The notes: generated from the letters alone by a model not told the origin. Positions 37,170 to 51,200 are shown, counted from the first letter of the stretch. The stretch: 64,000 bases of DNA from Acanthosepion lycidas (GCA_963932145.1 CAWVQA010000099.1:62001-126000); one strand, 5' to 3'. Program-made: numbers and translations.

Positions 37170-40100
37170 TTAGATTAGGTCTTTCCCAGTCCATAATGCT
37201 AAATTGAGGAAGTAAAATAGAAATTGTAATGGGAAACAGAAGAGAAATGTACAGTGATCACGCATTTTGTGCCCACAATCTTTTTCATGGAAATCCCAGT
37301 CATATGAGTCGAGTCCATGCATGCTACGATCACGGTATGAATTTGAAGGCAAAATATTTTTTTGCTGATCTTAGATTAGGTCTTTTCCTGTCCATAATGC
37401 TAAATTGAGGAAGTAAAATAGAAATAGTAATGGGAAACAGAACAGAAATGTACAGTGATCACACATTTTGTGCCCACAATCTTTTTCATGGAAATCCCAG
37501 TCATATGAGTCGAGTCCATGCATGCTACGATCACGGTATGAATTTGAAGCAAAATATTTTTTCGCTGATCTTAGATTAGGTCTTTCCCTGTCCATAATGC
37601 TAAATTGAGGAAGTAAAATAGAAATAGTAATGGGAAACAGAAGAGAAATGTACAGTGATCACCCATTTTGTGCCCACAATCTTTTTCATGGAAATCCCAG
37701 TCATATGAGTCGAGTCCATGCATGCTACGATCACGGTATGAATTTGAAGCAAAATATTTTTTCGCTGATCTTAGATTAGGTCTTTCCCTGTCCATAATGC
37801 TAAATTGAGGAAGTAAAATAGAAATAGTAATGGGAAACAGAAGAGAAATGTACAGTGATCACCCATTTTGTGCCCACAATCTTTTTCATGGAAATCCCAG
37901 TCATATGATTCGAGTCCATGCATGCTACGATCACGGTATGAATTTGAAGGCTAAATATTTTTTTGCAGATCTTAGATTAGGTCTTTCCCTGTCCATAATG
38001 CTAAATTGAGGAAGTAAAATAGAAATAGTAATGGGAAACAGAAGAGAAATGTACAGTGATCACCCATTTTGTGCCCACAATCTTTTTCATGGAAATCCCA
38101 GTCATATGAGTCGAGTCAATGCATGCTACGATCACGGTATGAATTTGATGGCAAAATATTTTTTTGCATATCTTAGATTAGGTCTTTCCCTGTCCATAAT
38201 GCTAAATTGAGGAAGTAAAATAGTAATAGTAATGGGAAATAGAAGAGAAATGTACAGTGATCACCCATTTTGTGCCCATAATCTTTTTTATGGAAATCCC
38301 AGTCATATGAGTCGAGTCCATGCATGCTACGATCACGGTATGAATTTGAAGGCAAAATATTTTTTTACAGATCTTAGATTAGGTCTTTCCCTGTCCATAA
38401 TGCTAAATTGAGGAAGTAAAATAGAAAAACCAATGGGAAACAGAACAGAAATGTTCAGTGATCACCCATTTTGTGCCCACAATCTTTTTCATGGAAATCC
38501 CAGTCATATGAGACGAGTCCAGGCATGCTACGATCACGGTATGAATTTGAAGGCAAAATATTTTTTTGCAGATATTAGATTAGGTCTTTCCCAGTCCATA
38601 ATGCTAAATTGAGGAAGTAAAATAGAAATATTAATGAGAAACAGAACAGAAATGTACAGTGATCACCCATTTTGTGCCCACAATCTTTTTCATGGAAATC
38701 CCAGTCGTATGAGTCGAGTCCATGCATGCTACGATCACGGTATGAATTTGAAGCAAAATATTTTTTTGCTGATTTTAGATTAGGTCTTTCCCTGTCCATA
38801 ATGCTAAATTGAGGAAGTAAAATAGAAATAGTAATGGGAAACAGAACAGAAATGTACAGTGATCACACATTTTGTGCCCACAATCTTTTTCATGGAAATC
38901 CCAGTCATATGAGTCGAGTCCATGCATGCTACGATCACGGTATGAATTTGAAGCAAAATATTTTTTCGCTGATCTTAGATTAGGTCTTTCCCTGTCCATA
39001 ATGCTAAATTGAGGAAGTAAAATAGAAATAGTAATGGGAAACAGAAGAGAAATGTACAGTGATCACCCATTTTGTGCCCACAATCTTTTTCATGGAAATC
39101 CCAGTCATATGAGTCGAGTCCATGCATGCTACGATCACGGTATGAATTTGAAGCAAAATATTTTTTGGCTGATCTTAGATTAGGTCTTTCCCTGTCCATA
39201 ATGCTAAATTGAGGAAGTAAAATAGAAATAGTAATGGGAAACAGAAGAGAAATGTACAGTGATCACCCATTTTGTGCCCACAATCTTTTTCATGGAAATC
39301 CCAGTCATATGAGTCGAGTCAATGCATGCTACGATCACGGTATGAATTTGATGGCAAAATATTTTTTTGCATATCTTAGATTAGGTCTTTCCCTGTCCAT
39401 AATGCTAAATTGAGGAAGTAAAATAGTAATAGTAATGGGAAATAGAAGAGAAATGTACAGTGATCACCCATTTTGTGCCCACAATCTTTTTCATGGAAAT
39501 CCCAGTCATATGAGTCGAGTCCAGGCATGCTACGATCACGGTATGAATTTGAAGGCAAAATATTTTTTTGCAGATATTAGATTAGGTCTTTCCCAGTCCA
39601 TAATGCTAAATTGAGGAAGTAAAATAGAAATATTAATGAGAAACAGAACAGAAATGTACAGTGATCACCCATTTTGTGCCCACAATCTTTTTCATGGAAA
39701 TCCCAGTCGTATGAGTCGAGTCCATGCATGCTACGATCACGGTATGAATTTGAAGCAAAAAATTTTTTTGCTGATTTTAGATTAGGTCTTTCCCTGTCCA
39801 TAATGCTAAATTGAGGAAGTAAAATAGAAATAGTAATGGGAAACAGAAGAGAAATGTACAGTGATCACCCATTTTGTGCCCACAATCTTTTTCATGGAAA
39901 TCCCAGTCATATGATTCGAGTCCATGCATGCTACGATCACGGTATGAATTTGATGGCAAAATATTTTTTTGCATATCTTAGATTAGGTCTTTCCCTGTCC
40001 ATAATGCTAAATTGAGGAAGTAAAATAGAAATAGTAATGGGAAACAGAACAGAAATGTACAGTGATCACACATTTTGTGCCCACAATCTTTTTCATGGAA

Positions 40101-41182
40101 ATCCCAGTCATATGAGTCGAGTCCATGCATGCTACGATCACGGTATGAATTTGAAGCAAAATATTTTTTCGCTGATCTTAGATTAGGTCTTTCCCTGTCC
40201 ATAATGCTAAATTGAGGAAGTAAAATAGAAATAGTAATGGGAAACAGAAGAGAAATGTACAGTGATCACCCATTTTGTGCCCACAATCTTTTTCATGGAA
40301 ATCCCAGTCATATGATTCGAGTCCATGCATGCTACGATCACGGTATGAATTTGAAGGCTAAATATTTTTTTGCAGATCTTAGATTAGGTCTTTCCCTGTC
40401 CATAATGCTAAATTGAGGAAGTAAAATAGAAATAGTAATGGGAAACAGAAGAGAAATGTACAGTGATCACCCATTTTGTGCCCACAATCTTTTTCATGGA
40501 AATCCCAGTCATATGAGTCGAGTCAATGCATGCTACGATCACGGTATGAATTTGATGGCAAAATATTTTTTTGCATATCTTAGATTAGGTCTTTCCCTGT
40601 CCATAATGCTAAATTGAGGAAGTAAAATAGTAATAGTAATGGGAAATAGAAGAGAAATGTACAGTGATCACCCATTTTGTGCCCACAATCTTTTTCATGG
40701 AAATCCCAGTCATATGAGTCGAGTCCATGCATGCTACGATCACAGTATGAATTTGAAGGCAAAATATTTTTTTACAGATCTTAGATTAGGTCTTTCCCTG
40801 TCCATAATGCTAAATTGAGGAAGTAAAATAGAAAAACCAATGGGAAACAGAACAGAAATGTTCAGTGATCACCCATTTTGTGCCCACAATCTTTTTCATG
40901 GAAATCCCAGTCATATGATTCGAGTCCATGCATGCTACGATCACGGTATGAATTTGATGGCAAAATATTTTTTTGCATATCTTAGATTAGGTCTTTCCCT
41001 GTCCATAATGCTAAATTGAGGAAGTAAAATAGTAATAGTAATGGGAAATAGAAGAGAAATGTACAGTGATCACCCATTTTGTGCCCACAATCTTTTTCAT
41101 GGAAATCCCAGTCATATGAGTCGAGTCCATGCATGCTACGATCACGGTATGAATTTGAAGGCAAAATATTTTTTTGCAGATC
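37170..41182. repeat. Six- and seven-monomer units rich in 200-bp monomers
   Basis: Starts with one class Q monomer (37170). Units begin at 37371 (7 monomers, 1404 bp), 38775 (6 monomers, 1203 bp) and 39978. Order in the first: agaacag/cacacatt; cacccatt; gattcgag/ggctaaat; agtcaatgc/gatggcaaaat/gcatatc; class S; aaaaaccaatgg/gttcagtg; aatattaatgagaaac with cagtcgtatg. Seven 200-bp monomers lie here, all with gaagcaaa (near 37551, 37750, 38751, 38951, 39151, 39752 and 40153), by far the densest cluster. Several also carry ttttttcgctg. 40781 is a fusion of the aaaaaccaatgg, gattcgag and gatggcaaaat types. The final monomer 40982 is class S, leading into D exactly as at 59469-59670. Confidence 0.82.
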
Positions 41183-42589
41183 TTAGATTAGGTCTTTCCC
41201 TGTCCATAATGCTAAATGTAGGAAGTAAAATAGAAATATAAATAGGAAACAGAAGAGAAATATACAATGATCACGCATTTTGTGCCCACAATCTTTTTCA
41301 TGGAAATCACAGTCATATGAGTCGAGTCCATGCATGCTACGATCATGGTATGAATTTGAAGGCAAAATATTTTTTTGCAGATCTTAGATTAGGTCTTTCC
41401 CTGTCCATAATGCCAAATTCAGGAAGTAAATTAGAAATAGTAATGGGAAACAGAAGAGAAATGTACAGTGATCACGTATTTTGTGCCCACAATATTTTTC
41501 ATGGAAATCCCAGTCATATGAGTCGAGTCCAGGCATGCTACGATCACGGTATGAATTTGAAGGCAAAATATTTTTTTGCAGATCTTAGATTAGGTCTTTC
41601 CCTGTCCATAATGCTAAATTGAGGAAGCAAAATAGAAATAGTAATGGGAAACAGAAGAGAAATGTACAGTGATCACCCATTTTCGGCCCACAATCTTTTT
41701 CATGGAAATCCCAGTCATATGAGACGAGTCCATGCATGCTACGATCACGGTATGAATTTGAAGGCAAAATATTTTTTTGCAGATCTTAGATTAGGTCTTT
41801 CCCTGTCCATAATGCTAAATTGAGGAAGTAAAATAGAAATAGTAATGGGAAACAGAACAGAAATGTACAGTGATCACACATTTTCTGCCCACAATCTTTT
41901 TCATGGAAATCCCAGTCATATGAGACGAGTCCATGCATGCTACGACCACGGTATGAATTTGGAGGCAAAATATTTTTTTGCAGATCTTAGATTAGGTCTT
42001 TCCCTGTCCATAATGCTAAATTGAGGAAGTAAAATAGAAATAGTAATGGGAAACAGAAGAGAAATGTACAGTGATCACCCATTTTGTGCCCACAATCTTT
42101 TTCATGGAAATCCCAGTCATATGAGTGGTGTCCAGGCATGCTACGATCACGGTATGAATTTGAAGGCAAAATATTTTTTTGCAGACCTTAGATTAGGTCT
42201 TTCCCTGTCCATAATGCTAAATTGAGGAAGTAAAATGCAAATAGTAATGGGAATCAGAAGAGAAATGTACAGTGATCACGCATTTTGTGCCCACAATCTT
42301 TTTCATGGAAATCCCAGTCATATGAGTCGAGTCCAGGCATGCTACGATCACGGTATGAATTTGAAGGCAAAATATTTTTTTGCAGATCTTAGATTAGGTC
42401 TTTCCCTGTCCATAATGCTAAATGTAGGAAGTAAAATAGAAATATAAATAGGAAACAGAAGAGAAATATACAATGATCACGCATTTTGTGCCCACAATCT
42501 TTTTCATGGAAATCACAGTCATATGAGTCGAGTCCATGCATGCTACGATCACGGTATGAATTTGAAGGCAAAATATTTTTTTGCAGATC
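41183..42589. repeat. Six-monomer (1206-bp) higher-order unit plus restart
   Basis: 41183-42388 reads D - L - G - P - H - M, and 42389 is D again. The first D is a hybrid: it has ataaatagg and aatcacagtc on the left but ccatgcatgc and gatcatggt (class Y) on the right. This looks like a deletion that fused D to Y and removed the two monomers normally between them. Private variants include ataatgccaaat in L (41410), cacgtattttg with aatatttttc (41476-41497), gagtggtgtcc in H (42125) and aatgcaaatag in M (42236). The array then changes abruptly to Q-type monomers at 42590. Confidence 0.83.
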
Positions 42590-45500
42590 TTAGATTAGGT
42601 CTTTCCCTGTCCATAATGCTAAATTGAGGAAGTAAAATAGAAATAGTAATGGGAAACAGTACAGAAATGTACAGTGATCACGCATTTTGTGCCCACAATC
42701 TTTTTCATGGAAATCCCAGTCATATGAGTCGAGTCCATGCATGCTACGATCACGGTATGAATTTGAAGGCAAAATATTTTTTTGCAGATCTTAGATTAGG
42801 TCTTTCCCTGTCCATAATGCTAAATTGAGGAAGTAAAATAGAAATAGTAATGGGAAACAGAAGAGAAATGTACAGTGATCACGCATTTTGTGCCCACAAT
42901 CTTTTTCATGGAAATCCCAGTCATATGAGTCGAGTCCATGCATGCTACGATCACGGTATGAATTTGAAGGCAAAATATTTTTTTGCAGATCTTAGATTAG
43001 GTCTTTCCCTGTCCATAAGTCTAAATTGAGGAAGTAAAATAGAAATAGTAATGGGAAACAGTACAGAAATGTACAGTGATCACGCATTTTGTGCCCACAA
43101 TCTTTTTCATGGAAATCCCAGTCATATGAGACGAGTCCAGGCATGCTACGATCACGGTATGAATTTGAAGGCAAAATATTTTTTTACAGATCTTAGATTA
43201 GGTCTTTCCCTGTCCATAATGCTAAATTGAGGAAGTAAAATAGAAAAACTAATGGGAAACAGAACAGAAATGTACAGTGATCAAGCATTTTGTGCCCACA
43301 ATCTTTTTCATGGAAATCCCAGTCATATGAGACGAGTCCAGGCATGCTACGATCACGGTATGAATTTGAAGGCAAAATATTTTTTTGCAGATCTTAGATT
43401 AGGTCTTTCCCAGTCCATAATGCTAAATTGAGGAAGTAAAATAGAAATTGTAATGGGAAACAGAAGAGAAATGTACAGTGATCACGCATTTTGTGCCCAC
43501 AATCTTTTTCATGGAAATCCCAGTCATATGAGTCGAGTCCATGCATGCTACGATCACGGTATGTATTTGAAGGCAAAATATTTTTTTGCTGATCTTAGAT
43601 TAGGTCTTTCCCTGTCCATAATGATAAATTGAGGAAGTAAAATAGAAATAGTAATGGGAAACAGAAGAGAAATGTACAGTGATCACGCATTTTGTGCCCA
43701 CAATCTTTTTCATGGAAATCCCAGTCATATGAGTCGAGTCCAGGCATGCTACGATCACGGTATGAATTTGAAGGCAAAATATTTTTTTGCTGATCTTAGA
43801 TTAGGTCTTTCCCTGTCCATAATGCTAAATTGAGGAAGTAAAATAGAAATAGTAATGGGAAACAGAAGAGAAATGTACAGTGATCAAGCATTTTGTGCCC
43901 ACAATCTTTTTCATGGAAATCCCAGTCATATGAGTCGAGTCCATGCATGCTACGATCACGGTATGAATTTGAAGGCAAAATATTTTTTTGCAGATCTTAG
44001 ATTAGGTCTTTCCCTGTCCATAATGCTAAATTGAGGAAGTAAAATAGAAATAGTAATGGGAAACAGAAGAGAAATGTACAGTGATCACGCATTTTGTGCC
44101 CACAATCTTTTTCATGGAAATCCCAGTCATATGAGTCGAGTCCATGCATGCTACGATCACGGTATGAATTTAAAGGCAAAATATTTTTTTACAGATCTTA
44201 GATTAGGTCTTTCCCTGTCCATAATGCTAAATTGAGGAAGTAAAATAGAAAAACTAATGGGAAACAGAACAGAAATGTACAGTGATCACCCATTTTGTGC
44301 CCACAATCTTTTTCATGGAAATCCCAGTCATATGAGACGAGTCCAGGCATGCTACGATCACGGTATGAATTTGAAGGCAAAATATTTTTTTGCAGATCTT
44401 AGATTAGGTCTTTCCCAGTCCATAATGCTAAATTGAGGAAGTAAAATAGAAATAGTAATGGGAAACAGAACAGAAATGTACAGTGATCACACATTTTGTG
44501 CCCACAATCTTTTTCATGGAAATCCCAGTCATATGAGTCGAGTCCATGCATGCTACGATCACGGTATGAATTTGAAGGCAAAATATTTTTTTGCTGATCT
44601 TAGATTAGGTCTTTCCCTGTCCATAATGCTAAATTGAGGAAGTAAAATAGAAATAGTAATGGGAAACAGAACAGAAATGTACAGTGATCACCCATTTTGT
44701 GCCCACAATCTTTTTCATGGAAATCCCAGTCATATGAGACGAGTCCAGGCATGCTACGATCACGGTATGAATTTGAAGGCAAAATATTTTTTTGCAGATC
44801 TTAGATTAGGTCTTTCCCAGTCCATAATGCTAAATTGAGGAAGTAAAATAGAAATTGTAATGGGAAACAGAAGAGAAATGTACAGTGATCACGCATTTTG
44901 TGCCCACAATCTTTTTCATGGAAATCCCAGTCATATGAGTCGAGTCCATGCATGCTACGATCACGGTATGAATTTGAAGGCAAAATATTTTTTTGCTGAT
45001 CTTAGATTAGGTCTTTCCCTGTCCATAATGCTAAATTGAGGAAGTAAAATAGAAATAGTAATGGGAAACAGAAGAGAAATGTACAGTGATCACGCATTTT
45101 GTGCCCACAATCTTTTTCATGGAAATCCCAGTCATATGAGTCGAGTCCATGCATGCTACAATCACGGTATGAATTTGAAGGCAAAATATTTTTTTGCTGA
45201 TCTTAGATTAGGTCTTTCCCTGTCCATAATGCTAAATTGAGGAAGTAAAATAGAAATAGTAATGGGAAACAGAAGAGAAATGTACAGTGATCACGCATTT
45301 TGTGCCCACAATCTTTTTCATGGAAATCCCAGTCATATGAGTCGAGTCCATGCATGCTACGATCACGGTATGAATTTGAAGGCAAAATATTTTTTTGCTG
45401 ATCTTAGATTAGGTCTTTCCCTGTCCATAATGATAAATTGAGGAAGTAAAATAGAAATAGTAATGGGAAACAGAAGAGAAATGTACAGTGATCACGCATT

Positions 45501-47213
45501 TTGTGCCCACAATCTTTTTCATGGAAATCCCAGTCATATGAGTCGAGTCCAGGCATGCTACGATCACGGTATGAATTTGAAGGCAAAATATTTTTTTGCT
45601 GATCTTAGATTAGGTCTTTCCCTGTCCATAATGCTAAATTGAGAAAAGGAAAATAGAAATAGTAATGGGAAACAGAAGAGAAATGTACAGTGATCACGCA
45701 TTTTGTGACCACAATCTTTTTCATGGAAATCCCAGTCATATGAGTCGAGTCCATGCATGCTACGATCACGGTATGAATTTGAAGGCAAAATATTTTTTTG
45801 CAGATCTTAGATTAGGTCTTTCCCTGTCCATAATGCTAAATTGAGGAAGTAAAATAGAAATAGTAATGGGAAACAGAAGAGAAATGTACAGTGATCACGC
45901 ATTTTGTGCCCACAATCTTTTTCATGGAAATCCCAGTCATATGAGTCGAGTCCATGCATGCTACGATCACGGTATGAATTTAAAGGCAAAATATTTTTTT
46001 ACAGATCTTAGATTAGGTCTTTCCCTGTCCATAATGCTAAATTGAGGAAGTAAAATAGAAAAACTAATGGGAAACAGAACAGAAATGTACAGTGATCACC
46101 CATTTTGTGCCCACAATCTTTTTCATGGAAATCCCAGTCATATGAGACGAGTCCAGGCATGCTACGATCACGGTATGAATTTGAAGGCAAAATATTTTTT
46201 TGCAGATCTTAGATTAGGTCTTTCCCAGTCCATAATGCTAAATTGAGGAAGTAAAATAGAAATAGTAATGGGAAACAGAACAGAAATGTACAGTGATCAC
46301 ACATTTTGTGCCCACAATCTTTTTCATGGAAATCCCAGTCATATGAGTCGAGTCCATGCATGCTACGATCACGGTATGAATTTGAAGGCAAAATATTTTT
46401 TTGCTGATCTTAGATTAGGTCTTTCCCTGTCCATAATGCTAAATTGAGGAAGTAAAATAGAAATAGTAATGGGAAACAGAACAGAAATGTACAGTGATCA
46501 CCCATTTTGTGCCCACAATCTTTTTCATGGAAATCCCAGTCATATGAGACAAGTCCAGGCATGCTACGATCACGGTATGAATTTGAAGGCAAAATATTTT
46601 TTTGCAGATCTTAGATTAGGTCTTTCCCAGTCCATAATGCTAAATTGAGGAAGTAAAATAGAAATTGTAATGGGAAACAGAAGAGAAATGTACAGTGATC
46701 ACGCATTTTGTGCCCACAATCTTTTTCATGGAAATCCCAGTCATATGAGTCGAGTCCATGCATGCTACGATCACGGTATGAATTTGAAGGCAAAATATTT
46801 TTTTGCTGATCTTAGATTAGGTCTTTCCCTGTCCATAATGCTAAATTGAGGAAGTAAAATAGAAATAGTAATGGGAAACAGAAGAGAAATGTACAGTGAT
46901 CACGCATTTTGTGCCCACAATCTTTTTCATGGAAATCCCAGTCATATGAGTCGAGTCCATGCATGCTACGATCACAGTATGAATTTGAAGGCAAAATATT
47001 TTTTTGCTGATCTTAGATTAGGTCTTTCCCTGTCCATAATGCTAAATTGAGGAAGTAAAATAGAAATAGTAATGGGAAACAGAAGAGAAATGTACAGTGA
47101 TCACGCATTTTGTGCCCACAATCTTTTTCATGGAAATCCCAGTCATATGAGTCGAGTCCATGCATGCTACGATCACGGTATGAATTTGAAGGCAAAATAT
47201 TTTTTTGCTGATC
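42590..47213. repeat. Q-type zone with nine-monomer (1809/1810-bp) duplication
   Basis: 42590-43594 holds five monomers with agtacag (aacagtacagaaat), gatcaagcatt or Q variants; at 43018 aatgctaa reads aagtctaa. 43595-45403 recurs at 45404-47213: shared marks are ataatgataaattg (43623, 45432), gaatttaaagg with tttacag (43997, 45807), aaaaactaatgg (44198, 46008), class Q at 44399/46209 and 44801/46611 (the latter pair with aattgtaatgg), and agaacag/cacccatt (44600/46410). The second copy is 1 bp longer because 45605 reads gagaaaaggaaaatag. Copies differ at gctacaatc (45159), gatcacagt (46976) and gagacaagtcc (46551), so this duplication is older than the 3818-bp one. Confidence 0.82.
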
Positions 47214-48218
47214 TTAGATTAGGTCTTTCCCTGTCCATAATGCTAAATTGAGGAAGTAAAATAGAAATAGTAATGGGAAACAGAAGAGAAATGTACAGTG
47301 ATCACGCATTTTGTGCCCACAATCTTTTTCATGGAAATCCCAGTCATATGAGTCGAGTCCATGCATGCTACGATCACGGTATGAATTTGAAGGCAAAATA
47401 TTTTTTTGCTGATCTTAGATTAGGTCTTTCCCTGTCCATAATGCTAAATTGAGGAAGTAAAATAGAAATAGTAATGGGAAACAGAAGAGAAATGTACAGT
47501 GATCACGCATTTTGTGCCCACAATCTTTTTCATGGAAATCCCAGTCATATGAGTCGAGTCCATGCATGCTACGATCACGGTATGAATTTGAAGGCAAAAT
47601 ATTTTTTTGCTGATCTTAGATTAGGTCTTTCCCTGTCCATAATGCTAAATTGAGGAAGTAAAATAGAAATAGTAATGGGAAACAGAAGAGAAATGTACAG
47701 TGATCACCCATTTTGTGCCCACAATCTTTTTCATGGAAATCCCAGTCATATGAGTCGAGTCCATGCATGCTACGATCACGGTATGAATTTGAAGGCAAAA
47801 TATTTTTTTGCTGATCTTAGATTAGGTCTTTCCCTGTCCATAATGCTAAATTGAGGAAGTAAAATAGAAATAGTAATGGGAAACAGAAGAGAAATGTACA
47901 GTGATCACGCATTTTGTGCCCACAATCTTTTTCATGGAAATCCCAGTCATATGAGTCGAGTCCATGCATGCTACGATCACGGTATGAATTTGAAGGCAAA
48001 ATATTTTTTTGCTGATCTTAGATTAGGTCTTTCCCTGTCCATAATGCTAAATTGAGGAAGTAAAATAGAAATAGTAATGGGAAACAGAAGAGAAATGTAC
48101 AGTGATCACGCATTTTGTGCCCACAATCTTTTTCATGGAAATCCCAGTCATATGAGTCGAGTCCATGCATGCTACGATCACGGTATGAATTTGAAGGCAA
48201 AATATTTTTTTGCAGATC
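47013..48218. repeat. Homogenised run of six near-identical monomers
   Basis: Monomers 47013, 47214, 47415, 47616, 47817 and 48018 match the reference almost base for base (gcattttgtg, gagtcgagtccatgc), differing mainly at cacccattttg in 47616 and at the last junction, gcagatc rather than gctgatc, after 48018. The other junctions in the run read gctgatctt, so AGATCT is missing there. This is the longest run without higher-order alternation that I found. It looks like one-monomer amplification inside a zone otherwise built from multi-monomer units. Confidence 0.8.
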
Positions 48219-51200
48219 TTAGATTAGGTCTTTCCCTGTCCATAATGCTAAATTGAGGAAGTAAAATAGAAATAGTAATGGGAAACAGTACAGAAATGTA
48301 CAGTGATCAAGCATTTTGTGCCCACAATCTTTTTCATGGAAATCCCAGTCATATGAGTCGAGTCCATGCATGCTACGATCACGGTATGAATTTAAAGGCA
48401 AAATATTTTATTAAAGATCTTAGATTAGGTCTTTCCCTGTCCATAATGCTAAATTGAGGAAGTAAAATAGAAAAACTAATGGGAAACAGAACAGAAATGT
48501 ACAGTGATCACCCATTTTGTGCCCACAATCTTTTTCATGGAAATCCCAGTCATATGAGACGAGTCCAGGCATGCCACGATCACGGTATGAATTTGAAGGC
48601 AAAATATTTTTTTGCAGATCTTAGATTAGGTCTTTCCCAGTCCATAATGCTAAATTGAGGAAGTAAAATAGAAATAGTAATGGGAAACAGAACAGAAATG
48701 TACAGTGATCACACATTTTGTGCCCACAATCTTTTTCATGGAAATCCCAGTCATATGAGTCGAGTCCATGCATGCTACGATCACGGTATGAATTTGAAGG
48801 CAAAATATTTTTTTGCTGATCTTAGATTAGGTCTTTCCCTGTCCATAATGCTAAATTGAGGAAGTAAAATAGAAAAATTAATGGGAAACAGAACAGAAAT
48901 GTACAGTGATCACCCATTTTGTGCCCACAATCTTTTTCATGGAAATCCCAGTCATATGAGACGAGTCCAGGCATGCTACGATCACGGTATGAATTTGAAG
49001 GCAAAATATTTTTTTGCAGATCTTAGATTAGGTCTTTCCCAGTCCATAATGCTAAATTGAGGAAGTAAAATAGAAAAACTAATGGGAAACAGAAGAGAAA
49101 TGTACAGTGATCACGCATTTTGTGCCCACAATCTTTTTCATGGAAATCCCAGTCATATGAGTCGAGTCCATGCATGCTACGATCACGGTATGAATTTGAA
49201 GGCAAAATATTTTTTTGCTGATCTTAGATTAGGTCTTTCCCTGTCCATAATGCTAAATTGAGGAAGTAAAATAGAAATAGTAATGGGAAACAGAAGAGAA
49301 ATGTACAGTGATCACGCATTTTGTGCCCACAATCTTTTTCATGGAAATCCCAGTCATATGAGTCGATTCCATGCATGCTACGATCACGGTATGAATTTGA
49401 AGGCAAAATATTTTTTTGCTGATCTTAGATTAGGTCTTTCCCTGTCCATAATGCTAAATTGAGGAAGTAAAATAGAAAAATTAATGGGAAACAGAACAGA
49501 AATGTACAGTGATCACCCATTTTGTGCCCACAATCTTTTTCATGGAAATCCCAGTCATATGAGACGAGTCCAGGCATGCTACGATCACGGTATGAATTTG
49601 AAGGCAAAATATTTTTTTGCAGATCTTAGATTATGTCTTTCCCAGTCCATAATGCTAAATTGAGGAAGTAAAATAGAAAAACTAATGGGAAACAGAAGAG
49701 AAATGTACAGTGATCACGCATTTTGTGCCCACAATCTTTTTCATGGAAATCCCAGTCATATGAGTCGAGTCCATGCATGCTACGATCACGGTATGAATTT
49801 GAAGGCAAAATATTTTTTTGCTGATCTTAGATTAGGTCTTTCCCTGTCCATAATGCTAAATTGAGGAAGTAAAATAGAAATAGTAATGGGAAACAGAAGA
49901 GAAATGTACAGTGATCACGCATTTTGTGCCCACAATCTTTTTCATGGAAATCCCAGTCATATGAGTCGATTCCATGCATGCTACGATCACGGTATGAATT
50001 TGAAGGCAAAATATTTTTTTGCTGATCTTAGATTAGGTCTTTCCCTGTCCATAATGCTAAATTGAGGAAGTAAAATAGAAATAGTAATGGGAAACAGAAG
50101 AGAAATGTACAGTGATCACGCATTTTGTGCCCACAATCTTTTTCATGGAAATCCCAGTCATATGAGTCGAGTCCAGGCATGCTACGATCACGGTATGAAT
50201 TTGAAGGCAAAATATTTTTTTGCTGATCTTAGATTAGGTCTTTCCCTGTCCATAATGCTAAATTGAGGAAGTAAAATAGAAATAGTAATGGGAAACAGAA
50301 GAGAAATGTACAGTGATCACGCATTTTGTGCCCACAATCTTTTTCATGGAAATCCCAGTCATATGAGTCGAGTCCAGGCATGCTACGATCACGGTATGAA
50401 TTTGAAGGCAAAATATTTTTTTGCTGATCTTAGATTAGGTCTTTCCCTTTCCATAATGCTAAATTGAGGAAGAAAATAGAAATAGTAATGGGAAACAGTA
50501 CAGAAATGTACAGTGATCACGCATTTTGTGCCCACAATCTTTTTCATGGAAATCCCAGTCATATGAGTCGAGTCCATGCATGCTACGATCACGGTATGAA
50601 TTTAAAGGCAAAATATTTTTTTACAGATCTTAGATTAGGTCTTTCCCTGTCCATAATGCTAAATTGAGGAAGTAAAATAGAAATAGTAATGGGAAACAGT
50701 ACAGAAATGTACAGTGATCACGCATTTTGTGCCCACAATCTTTTTCATGGAAATCCCAGTCATATGAGACGAGTCCAGGCATGCTACGATCACGGTATGA
50801 ATTTGAAGGCAAAATATTTTTTTACAGATCTTAGATTAGGTCTTTCCCTGTCCATAATGCTAAATTGAGGAAGTAAAATAGAAATAGTAATGGGAAACAG
50901 AAGAGAAATGTACAGTGATCACGCATTTTGTGCCCACAATCTTTTTCATGGAAATCCCAGTCATATGAGTCGAGTCCATGCATGCTACGATCACGGTATG
51001 AATTTAAAGGCAAAATATTTTTTACAGATCTTAGATTAGGTCTTTCCCTGTCCATAATGCTAAATTGAGGAAGTAAAATAGAAATAGTAATGGGAAACAG
51101 TACAGAAATGTACAGTGATCACGCATTTTGTGCCCACAATCTTTTTCATGGAAATCCCAGTCATATCAGTCGAGTCCATGCATGCTACGATCACGGTATG

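Noticed and set aside
43010-43025. Apparent rearrangement cataagtctaaat versus cataatgctaaat
   Set aside because: Monomer length is unchanged and only two or three bases differ; point changes explain it.
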